Positions 16,850-25,100 of a stretch of DNA of 64,000 bases are shown here, in pieces. The notes under the pieces were generated by a model. That model was not told the origin of the DNA. It searched no databases and saw only the letters and a program-made list of their open reading frames with translations. This DNA comes from CAMXAS01 sp964442435 (GTDB lineage Bacteria; Bacteroidota; Bacteroidia; Bacteroidales; P3). The translations under genes and the position numbers were made by a program. The stretch is from assembly GCA_964442435.1 (NCBI GenBank), contig CAYTZG010000003.1, positions 88,696 to 152,695 of the forward strand, written 5' to 3'. Every line of letters begins with the position of its first letter. The first letter of the stretch is position 1.

Positions 16850-18139
16850 TTAATCCCGTAGGCAGCCCAAAGGTACGACCTTTACGCCGTCGGGGCGTGT
16901 GTAGGCCATTTCGCCGCCGGTCAAAACCATCAATAGGTCGGGTAAGCGTAGAGGGGTCTGTTTTTCTTTGGCATTGCGTTGTTGAACCAAGTTTTTCAGT
17001 TCCAAAAGATGCCGGGCGCCCTCTTCAATGTCTTGACTTCCCAATTTGCATTCTATCAAGGCATAACGTCCATCGTTCAGGTGCAATACCGCGTCGGCTT
17101 CCAAACCGTAACGGTCGTGGTAATACGAAATGGCGCCGCCCAAGGCTTGCGAATAGACTTTCAAGTCGCGGATGCACATACATTCGAAAATAAAGCCGAA
17201 CGTTTTGAGATCCAATTCCAAATTTTCCGGCGATAACCCCAAGGCGGCCACGGCCATGGAAGGGTCTGTAAAGCAGCGCTTTTTACCGGAGCGAATCGTG
17301 GTGGCCGAGCGGATGGCCGGGTTCCAGGCGTCCAAGTCCTCGATTACAAAGAGCTGTTCAAAGGCCTTGACGTAATTGTCGAAGGTAACGATGGTGGTGC
17401 TTTCCATACTGCCAGTCACGTCGGCCAACATGGCGGTCTTTTTGGCCAAGGTGCAGAGGTTGCGGGCATACGACCGCAAAATGAGGCTCGCCAAAGCGGG
17501 GTTGCGTTGGGTGTTGTCTATATTCGAAATATCCTCTTGGCAAACGGCTTTGATGTAATCAGACGCTATTAACAATTTGGCTTTCCTACTCAAATTGTCT
17601 AAAGCCGCCGGCCAACCGCCGCGGCAGGCGGTAAAAATGAGCTGTTCGATGGAGAGGTTTGAATGTAGGCCGTCTATGTCGGCATCCGGGTTGTCGAATA
17701 ACTGTCGGAGTGAGATTTCTCCGTTCGACTCCTGCGATTCGAAAAGGCTCATCGGATACATGGCCATTTGGGAAATACGGCCGGTGCCGGTATGCATAAT
17801 CTCTTGGTCGTCTATGACGGTGGAACCGGTCAGGATGAATTGTCCTTTCAGTTGTCTTTCATCTACGGCATGGCGCACGGCATCCCACAATACGGGCGCT
17901 ACCTGCCATTCGTCTATCAGGCGCGGAGTGTCGCCTTTGAGCAGGAGCGAGGGTTTGGTGTTGGCGGTGGATAGATAGTTGGCGCGCGTATCGGGATTCT
18001 GCATACGGATAATGCTTTGCGCCTGTTGTTCGGCCGTGGTGGTTTTGCCGCACCATTTAGGGCCTTTTATCTGTACGGCACCGAAGGCCTCCAACCTTAG
18101 TTTCAGTTGGTCATCGGCAATTCTTTTCAGATATTCCAT
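16850..18139 (-). CDS. AAA+ ATPase of the DUF4143 family
   Basis: The 429-residue protein has a Walker A motif (IKGPKWCGKTT, near residue 25), a Walker B-like segment (TPRLIDEWQ) and a sensor-like FILTGSTV. A DUF4143-type C-terminal domain follows, with SDYIKAVCQEDISN, then the nuclease-like ending EADAVLHLNDGRYALIECKLG. The E-A-D and E-C-K arrangement resembles a PD-(D/E)xK nuclease fold, which is usual in the family. These ATPases are widespread in bacteria and archaea as solitary, mobile-seeming genes; their function is unresolved, and a defence or toxin role has been suggested. A TTG at 18151 could extend it by four residues. The ATG at 18139 fits better because an exact -7 box places transcription start near 18152. 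Confidence 0.82.
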   Translation of the reverse strand: MEYLKRIADDQLKLRLEAFGAVQIKGPKWCGKTTTAEQQAQSIIRMQNPDTRANYLSTANTKPSLLLKGDTPRLIDEWQVAPVLWDAVRHAVDERQLKGQFILTGSTVIDDQEIMHTGTGRISQMAMYPMSLFESQESNGEISLRQLFDNPDADIDGLHSNLSIEQLIFTACRGGWPAALDNLSRKAKLLIASDYIKAVCQEDISNIDNTQRNPALASLILRSYARNLCTLAKKTAMLADVTGSMESTTIVTFDNYVKAFEQLFVIEDLDAWNPAIRSATTIRSGKKRCFTDPSMAVAALGLSPENLELDLKTFGFIFECMCIRDLKVYSQALGGAISYYHDRYGLEADAVLHLNDGRYALIECKLGSQDIEEGARHLLELKNLVQQRNAKEKQTPLRLPDLLMVLTGGEMAYTRPDGVKVVPLGCLRD

Positions 18140-18158
18140 CTTTTTTGTCAATTTGCTG

Positions 18159-18166
18159 CAAATGTA
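18159..18166 (-). promoter_or_regulatory. -7 promoter element of the ATPase gene
   Basis: TACATTTG on the minus strand is an exact TAnnTTTG match, about 20 bases before the ATG at 18139. No clear -33 TTTG is present; the direct repeats at 18193-18284 begin just upstream of where it should be. Confidence 0.55.
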
Positions 18167-18192
18167 GGTAATAAATATGAGATTTAAAAGTT

Positions 18193-18284
18193 GCTTTGTG
18201 TTTTTGAGGCATTTCGCTTTGTGTTTTTGAGGTATTCCATTATATGTTTTTGAGGTATTTCGCTTTGTGTTTTTGAGGTCAATG
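18193..18284. repeat. Four 23-bp direct repeats in the divergent intergenic region
   Basis: Four head-to-tail units begin at 18193, 18216, 18239 and 18262. They share the core TTTTTGAGG preceded by CTTTGTG in three of the units. The array lies immediately upstream of the minus-strand ATPase promoter and about 55 bases upstream of the -33 box of the + strand giant-gene cluster. Regular 23-bp phasing suits a protein-binding array, but the function is unknown. With the two promoters it accounts for most of the 320-bp gap at 18152-18471. Confidence 0.85.
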
Positions 18285-18340
18285 CGAAACTTTTTATTAA
18301 CAAATGTTAGGAGCGGTCGTTAACGGCTTGTTAGTAATAA

Positions 18341-18372
18341 TTTGCATTTTTTTTTGAATATGCTTAAATTTG
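18341..18372 (+). promoter_or_regulatory. Promoter of the FGE-fold/giant adhesin cluster
   Basis: TTTG (18341-18344), a 20-base spacer and TAAATTTG (18365-18372) match the Bacteroidota consensus at both elements and in spacing. Start would be near 18379, giving a 5' leader of about 93 bases with little GC before the ATG at 18472. A TAACAA...TTGTTA inverted repeat (18298-18303 and 18328-18333) lies just upstream and could be an operator. Confidence 0.75.
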
Positions 18373-18471
18373 TCGGTTGAAAAGTAATGTGCACAAAAGG
18401 CTTTAGTTGTAAACAGCTGACAGTCACGTAACTAACAAATACTAACATAAAAAATATTAACAACAACAGAT

Positions 18472-20412
18472 ATGAAAGCAAGTAAATGGATGCGCTGTCT
18501 GACGTTAACGTTAGTAGCGGTTTTGCTTTGTCCGTTTGGTCTGATGGCCAACAATATCCGTATCATCGGTACGCCGGAAGTCAAGAAGAAATCCGACGGC
18601 AAGACGGCGGCCATCAATTTCACGTTGGCCTGGGACAACAGTTGGAAGTCTTCCAAGCCCGTCAACTGGGATGCGGCCTGGATTTACGTCAAATGCTGGG
18701 ATGGCAACGAGTGGAACCATGTCTATCTCGAAGGCGATGGGAAACATACGGCCGGCAATTCGGATTTGCCGAACTACCGCGTTACCAACCGCGACGGCAG
18801 CGGCCGTAAGATGCCGATGACGATTGAATGCGGCAAGTCGCTCGTTTACAAGAAATGGCATGTCAATCCGGAAGAAGAAGCCGTTGTGGGCACGGTGGGG
18901 GTTTTCCTGTACCGCAAAGACAGCCTCGGTGCCGGTGACGTCGTTGTTCCGGGCATCTCGTTGTTGTGGAACTATGCCGACCAGGGTTTTGTGGAAGACG
19001 ACGACCTCGTGGTCAAGGTGTTTGCCGTAGAGATGGTCTATGTGCCGGGAGGCGCCTATTATTTGGGTGGCAAGGGAAATGCCGCTTGGCAGGTGGCTTC
19101 GTTCACGACCGATGGCGCCACGTTCGGAAGGCCCATGTATGTAAACTCCGAAGCCGCCATTACGCTGGCCAACGATGACAGCGAGACCAGCCTTTGGAGT
19201 ATAGCCGGTATGGCGCCCGGTACGTTGCCGGAAGCTTTCCCCAAGGGGTTCAAGGCTTTCTATATTATGAAGTACGAGTTGACGCAGGAGGCCTACGCCG
19301 ACTTTTTGAATACGTTGAACCAAGGTCAGCAGGACGGCCGTATTCAAGGTACGCTGGCCAATATCGGCGTAAGCGGTTCTATCTGGAATGGTTCGGGCAA
19401 TGGTGTGGCGCACCTCCGGAACTATGTGGAGGTATCGCAACGCGCCCCGACCGTTACGTTCGGCGTGGACGCCAACAACAACAATGTTTGGAACGAAACG
19501 ATTACGGTGGAGAAGCCGTTGGGTACCGAAATGGATTCCTGCCAGTTGAGTGTGGACGGTCAGGATTTGGCCATGAACCTTGTTTCGATGTACGACCTGT
19601 TGGCCTATGCCGACTTCGCGGGTCTGCGCCCGATGACGGAATTGGAATACGAAAAGGCCTGCCGTGGCGACCGTCCGGTCGTAAACGACGAATATGCCTG
19701 GGGTTCCGTTACGATAACCTGGTTCTGCCGGGGTTTCCATACAACCACAGGTCAGTATTTTACGTGGGCGAACGATGCCATTTACAACATCAACAAGGGT
19801 AATGAACAGGTACCGGCACAGTTCAACAGCGGTGCGACGCGGAGCGGCGGTTGGGCCGTTGAATCGGAACGCCGTTGGTGGGGTGACTGGCGCTACCGTT
19901 GGAATCAGTACTGGCATGCCGCGCCTTTGCGCGTGGGTTGCTTCGCCGACTCCACGTCTACGCGGGCCGCGGCCGGTTCCACCTATTGGGGTGTGATGAA
20001 CATGAGCGACAACTGCTCGGAACTTTGCATCAGCGTCGGCAATACGACGGCCGAAGGCCCGGGCCGTGCGTTCCAGGGGGTACATGGCGACGGTCAGTTG
20101 ATGCCCAACGGCAACGCCGATGTGGAAGGTTGGGTTATGACCACAACGCCGTCTTACTATATTCCGCGTGGTATGAACTTCTACACGCGAAGCTGGCACG
20201 GTTGGACCGGTTGGACCGGTTGGGGCGGTAGCCACCCGGGTGACCAGTATCAGGCGCGCCGCAACATCGATGAATTGTCTGGGGTTAACATTGTGTCCGG
20301 TATGATTTCGTCGCGTGCGAATGTCAACCATGGCATTGTCGGTACCACACGTGAAGTCACCACGTTGATGCCCGGTATCCGTTGCGTGCGGACGGAAGGC
20401 GCCCCTAAATAA
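18472..20412 (+). CDS. Secreted FGE-fold (SUMF1-like) protein 1, likely non-catalytic
   Basis: The 646-residue protein has a classical signal peptide cut near LMA|NN (residue 26) and no lipobox. Residues 27 to about 180 form a beta-rich domain with the motif NWDAAWIYVK, shared with the next gene and known from Bacteroidota FGE-like proteins. From about residue 184 the formylglycine-generating-enzyme/sulfatase-modifying fold begins: VYVPGGAYYLGG, FYIMKYELTQEAYADFLN, RPMTELEYEKACRGD (near 386), YWGVMNMSDNCSELC and the terminal PGIRCVRTE. Active FGE needs two cysteines in the loop before the last segment; here that stretch (TTTPSYYIPRGMNFY) has none, so catalysis is unlikely. GldJ and GldK of the type IX secretion system use the same fold structurally. 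Near the C-terminus is a microrepeat GWTGWTGWGG. It is the first gene of the cluster and is probably periplasmic. Confidence 0.85.
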   Translation: MKASKWMRCLTLTLVAVLLCPFGLMANNIRIIGTPEVKKKSDGKTAAINFTLAWDNSWKSSKPVNWDAAWIYVKCWDGNEWNHVYLEGDGKHTAGNSDLPNYRVTNRDGSGRKMPMTIECGKSLVYKKWHVNPEEEAVVGTVGVFLYRKDSLGAGDVVVPGISLLWNYADQGFVEDDDLVVKVFAVEMVYVPGGAYYLGGKGNAAWQVASFTTDGATFGRPMYVNSEAAITLANDDSETSLWSIAGMAPGTLPEAFPKGFKAFYIMKYELTQEAYADFLNTLNQGQQDGRIQGTLANIGVSGSIWNGSGNGVAHLRNYVEVSQRAPTVTFGVDANNNNVWNETITVEKPLGTEMDSCQLSVDGQDLAMNLVSMYDLLAYADFAGLRPMTELEYEKACRGDRPVVNDEYAWGSVTITWFCRGFHTTTGQYFTWANDAIYNINKGNEQVPAQFNSGATRSGGWAVESERRWWGDWRYRWNQYWHAAPLRVGCFADSTSTRAAAGSTYWGVMNMSDNCSELCISVGNTTAEGPGRAFQGVHGDGQLMPNGNADVEGWVMTTTPSYYIPRGMNFYTRSWHGWTGWTGWGGSHPGDQYQARRNIDELSGVNIVSGMISSRANVNHGIVGTTREVTTLMPGIRCVRTEGAPK

Positions 20413-20420
20413 AAAAGAAT

Positions 20421-20487
20421 CCCGTTGAACCTGAGCGGGCGGGTGTCGGTCTATGGCCGGCATATCGCCCGTGCAAGGTTGTTTTTG
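20421..20487 (+). promoter_or_regulatory. Overlapping hairpins between the two FGE-fold genes
   Basis: CCCGTT (20421-20426) can pair with AGCGGG (20434-20439). Alternatively CGGGCG (20436-20441) can pair with CGCCCG (20466-20471), six bases before a T-rich run (20481-20486). Both use the same CGGG, so they exclude each other, as in attenuators. The T-run is short and separated from the stem, so this may only be a weak terminator or incidental structure. Confidence 0.3.
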
Positions 20488-20514
20488 AGATGATAAAGAG
20501 AATCCTTGGTATAG

Positions 20515-22119
20515 ATGAGGATACTTTTTAATATATTGAAAATAAGCCTTCTGGCGGTTTTGTTGACGGGCTTAGTAGGGGGCGGATTGAGAGCCAACAA
20601 TATTATTGTGCTCAACCCCGAAATCGTTGACCATAAAGCCGACGGAACGGCTTATGTGCGTTTCGACCTCTATTGGGAGCATTCTTGGAAAGACAATATG
20701 CGTGCCAATTGGGACGCGGCTTGGATTTTCATCAAGAGTTACTATGCCGATTTGAAGGAATGGAACCATCTGTATATCGATACGGATCTTTCTTCGCATA
20801 CCTATGCTTCCGCCAATGTGCCCATGCTCATGGAATTTCCGATGCAGAGCGTCATGGGTTTCGAACGCTGTCCGGGTTTCTTCATCCATAGGCGCGACGG
20901 CGGCAACGGAGCCAACGAAATCAACGGCATCAAGGTAAAATTCAACTATTTGGACCATGGCTACGCGCCCACCGACACCATTGTCGTCAACGTGTACGCC
21001 ATCGAAATGGTCTATATTCCTAGAAGCAAGTACGTATTGGGCGACGGGATTTCGACCAACACCCTGCGCACCATCGGCACCGACATCAGCGTGGGGGCCG
21101 GCCAGCAGGTGTCCGACATGGGTATCATCAACAGTGAAACCGGCTTGACGTTCAGCGGCACGCCCATTCCGGACGAATATCCCAAGGGCTTCGATGCGTT
21201 CTATATCATGAAGCACGAGATTTCGCAACACGCCTACGTCGATTTCCTCAATACGTTGACCTACGACCAACAGCGGGCGCGGGTGCCGGTGGCACCAACG
21301 GCGGCCGACAAAAGTTGGGCGATGTCGTTCGGCAGTTATGCCAGCAATTTTACGCAATACCGCAATTATATCCGCATTCGCAACGGCTCGGTGGGCGGGG
21401 CGGCGGCCGTGTACGGCCACAGCATAAGCGGCACCGATTGGGATAGGGAAAACAACGGCGGCAACATTGCGTGCAATTTCCTCAATTGGGATGACGGTCT
21501 GGCCTATTTGGACTGGGCGGCTTTGCGGCCGATGACCGAAATGGAATACGAAAAGGCCTGTCGCGGCCATAAACGCGTCATACGGGGCGAATACGCCTGG
21601 GCTTTTAAAGGGGGCTATCCGGTGCCGGCCACCAATCCGTTCATCGATGCGGGCTTGGCCAGCGAAGTGAGCCGGGTGGAGGCGGCCAATTGTTTGGAAA
21701 CGGGCAAGGCACCTTGGGTTATGCGTTGCGGGGCTTTCGCCAAAGACTCCACCACACGCTATGAGGCGGGCGCCACGTTTTATGGCGTCATGAACATGAG
21801 CGATAACCTTTGGGAGCGTTGCGTCAATGTTTCCACGGCCGACGGCCGTGCGTTCGTGCCCAACAACGGCGATGGCGTCATTTCGATGATGGGCGCGGCC
21901 GATGTGGAGGGTTGGCCACCGGTGGCCGGCGGCGGCTTCCGGGGGTTTGCGGTATCCAACCGCCAATATGCCGCATTGTCGGAAACGGCGCGGCATCCGG
22001 CTTACGGCTTTAGAGGCGTGCGGAGTGCCCAAGGTTTGATAGCGACGGATAAAAGTGGCGTTCCGGTACCGAGTATACCGGAAACGACAGAAACAACAGA
22101 AGATACGACAACAGAATAA
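20515..22119 (+). CDS. Secreted FGE-fold (SUMF1-like) protein 2, likely non-catalytic
   Basis: The 534-residue paralogue of the preceding gene has the same plan: a signal peptide (cut near LRA|NN, residue 27), an N-terminal beta-rich domain with NWDAAWIFIK (about 28-160), then the FGE fold with IEMVYIPRSKYVLGDG, FYIMKHEISQHAYVDFLN, RPMTEMEYEKACRGH (near 338), FYGVMNMSDNLWERC and the closing YGFRGVRSAQ. The catalytic cysteine pair of FGE is missing (GGGFRGFAVSNRQYAAL has no Cys), and the conserved terminal FRC is FRG here. A Thr/Glu-rich tail of about 20 residues ends the protein. There is no lipobox and no type IX C-terminal signal, so a periplasmic location is likely. Only three bases separate its stop from the start of the giant gene, so the two are surely co-transcribed and probably translationally coupled. 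Confidence 0.85.
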   Translation: MRILFNILKISLLAVLLTGLVGGGLRANNIIVLNPEIVDHKADGTAYVRFDLYWEHSWKDNMRANWDAAWIFIKSYYADLKEWNHLYIDTDLSSHTYASANVPMLMEFPMQSVMGFERCPGFFIHRRDGGNGANEINGIKVKFNYLDHGYAPTDTIVVNVYAIEMVYIPRSKYVLGDGISTNTLRTIGTDISVGAGQQVSDMGIINSETGLTFSGTPIPDEYPKGFDAFYIMKHEISQHAYVDFLNTLTYDQQRARVPVAPTAADKSWAMSFGSYASNFTQYRNYIRIRNGSVGGAAAVYGHSISGTDWDRENNGGNIACNFLNWDDGLAYLDWAALRPMTEMEYEKACRGHKRVIRGEYAWAFKGGYPVPATNPFIDAGLASEVSRVEAANCLETGKAPWVMRCGAFAKDSTTRYEAGATFYGVMNMSDNLWERCVNVSTADGRAFVPNNGDGVISMMGAADVEGWPPVAGGGFRGFAVSNRQYAALSETARHPAYGFRGVRSAQGLIATDKSGVPVPSIPETTETTEDTTTE

Positions 22120-22122
22120 TTG

Positions 22123-25100
22123 ATGGATAGGCGGCATGCCATACGACGTTTCGGACTGGTCGTTGTGATCGGTATCTGCTCCGCATTGACGGTGGCCTTG
22201 GCGGCGTTTACGCTGTCGAGGACTTCGTCGTACGCGCCCGCGTCTCTTTATACGCGTGCGCGCGTGGAAGAAGCCGCCCGTATCCTGATGGCCGACCGTG
22301 CGGCCGAAAAGCCGGTGGCTGCGGTCTTGGAAGCGGCTGCCGAACCGGCTTTGCCCGCCGAATTCGTTTCGGCCCTGGCCGAGATGCCGAGTCCCGAACC
22401 GGCTGCGGCGGTGGAATTGGACCCCGATACCGGCGGTGAGGTAGCGCCTTACCGTGGTGGTTTCGGTAGCGGTGCCAAGGCGGCGCGCACGCTCAACACC
22501 GAAACCAAGGTTCTGCCGCAGAGCAAGGGCGGTATGAACGACGGCCATTCGTCCAGCGAAAACAAACCGGTTGTCAGGGGGCATTACCTCGGTGGTGCCA
22601 ACGACGGTTTCGCCGACAAACAAAGCCCGATTATCCGCAAGGAACACTACCTCGGCGGTATCAACGACGGTTTTGTCGCCGCCCAGAGTCCGATTACGCT
22701 TCAGGCCCACTACCTCGGCGGCATGAACGACGGTTTTGTCGCCGCAGAGAGTCCGATTACGCTTCAAGCGCTCTACCTCGGCGGTATGAATGACGGCTTC
22801 CATGCCCTTCAAAGTCCGATTACGCTGCAGCCGCTTTACCTCGGCGGTATGAACGACGGCTTCCATGCCAAGCAGAGCCCGATTCACCTTTTGCCGCTCT
22901 ACCTCGGTGGTTACAACGACGGCTTTTTCTCCTCCCAAAGCGGTTTCCACCTTTCGCCGGTTTACCTCGGCGGTATGAACGACGGTTTCGCCGCCAAAAA
23001 CAGTCCGCTCATCCTGTTGCCGCTGTATTTGGGCGGTATGAACGACGGTTTCGTCAGCTTAAACAGCCCGCTCTTTATTCCGCCGCCTTACCTCGGTGGT
23101 TTCGGCGACGGTTTCGTTGACAAAAACAACCCGATAGGGCTCAAGCCGCCTTATCTGGGTGGTATGAACGACGGTTTCCTCCAGATACAGCCGCGTCCGG
23201 AATTCGTGCCGGCTTTTGCGGGCGGTATCTCCGACGGTTTCGCCAAGCGGATGGTTCCCTGCGACACCACCACGATTCACATCTACGCCGACTCGCTGAT
23301 TTGTCCTAAAGACACGCTCTTCCTCCGCACCGATACGGTTCCGGAGGCCGAATACTTCTGGAAAGGCCCGGGCGGTTGGACGTCGACCGAACAGAACCCG
23401 ATTCGTCCCAACTTCAGCACAAGCATGGCGGGTACGTATGAGGTCAAACTCATCAGCTCCAAGTGCCCCGATGAAGACGGTTGGCCCACGGCGGTCAAGT
23501 ACATCGGCGCCAAGAAGGCCGAAAGGATTTATGCGTCCATCGACACGGTTCAGCCGGGCTTCGACGTTTGCGAAGGCACGCCGATTACGTTCAAAGTACG
23601 TGGTTACGGCTGGAGCGACAGCCTCAACACGGTGCCGCCGCACTTCGAATGGCGCTTGAACGGCAACCCGTTGGCGGGTATGCCGGATTCGTCGGTCGTA
23701 ACCATCGACAGCCTCTACAACGGCCACAAGGTCAGCGTGGCGGTTTATTCGGGTCTGGAATGCGTCACGGATCGTCCGTTCGTATCGGCGCCCATCACGA
23801 TGAAGGTGGAACTCAACAAGAGTGTCAACGTACAGATTGCCTCCGACATCTCCACCGACCTCGATTCGATTGAAGCTTGCGAGGGTGTGCCGGTACGCTT
23901 CTCGCAAACGGCCGTTCACACGGGCAACAATCCTGTATTTATATGGTATCGCAACGGTGATTCGGTACAGACGGGCGGCGACTATGTGGTTCAAGACCTG
24001 CAGGAGGGCGACCAGATTTGGGTTGATTTGTATTCGAGCTTGCGTTGCGTTGACTACAAACCCAAGACTTCCAATAAGATTGGCGTTCACGTCATCAAGA
24101 AACCCGAAATCGAAATCACGCCCGACCAGTATATTCTGCCCGGCCAGTGTGTTGAAATCGGTGTAAAGGGCGGTAGCGACCGTGCCACCTACACGTGGAC
24201 GCCGCTCACGTTCCTCGCGCCGATGACCCCGCGCGCCGATACCGTTATGGTATGCCCGCGCACGCCCACGCGATATAAAGCGACGATTAACGAACCGTGG
24301 AAGTGTAGCGTAAGCGACACCACTTGGGTATATGTCGTTACCGAGCCGCGTATCATCAAGCACGCCGAAAGCGTGGTGGCTTGCGACAGCTCCATGGCCA
24401 CGTTCCGGATTACGGCTTCGGGTATCAACTTGGGCTACCAGTGGCAGGTGGATACGGGCGACGGCAAATGGATTGATTTGGTCAATACGTTTACCAATGC
24501 GTTTACGCCCTACGAAGGTGTCAACACCAACACGCTCCGTGTGGGCCGCAACCCCTACGGCGTATTCCCGTCCTTGGATCTGACCAAGGCCATGGACGGC
24601 TACAGTTACCGTTGCCGTGTAACGAGCATCGTACCGGAAACCAACACCTACGATACGATTTACTCCAATACGCCGTGGCAACAGTACCGTAAGGCGACTT
24701 TGACGGTCGAAAACCTCTGTCACCTCAATCCGGTTATTTCGCTGATGAGCACGGGCAACATCTGCTCCGGCGACGAGACGATGATGAAGGTAACGACCGA
24801 TATGCCGATTAAGGCGGGTGCCGTTATCGAATGGTTCGTCAACGGTGTTTCCAAGCAGAAGGGTACGAGCAGTACGTTCAAGACGAAACTCTATCCGGGC
24901 GACCAGGTTCAGGCCAAGATTACGAACGGGGCCGAATGTCCTGACCAGAACCCCACGCCGTCGCAAGTCTTCGAACCGGTGGTACGCTATCTGCCGGCCA
25001 TCGACAAGGGTAACGGCTACTGTTCGATTCGCGTCAATACCGATACCACGCTGGTAGCGCGTGTGGAAAGTATGTACGACGGCAAGTTGGATGTAGACTG

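Noticed and set aside
18193..18284. CRISPR array
   Set aside because: Units are contiguous 23-bp direct repeats without spacers, and there are no cas genes.
20572..22950. Minus-strand frames of 792 and 650 codons opposite the FGE-fold genes and the start of the giant gene
   Set aside because: They are shadows of the sense genes. The apparent repeats (VVHTAEV and variants) are the reverse complement of the YLGG repeats.
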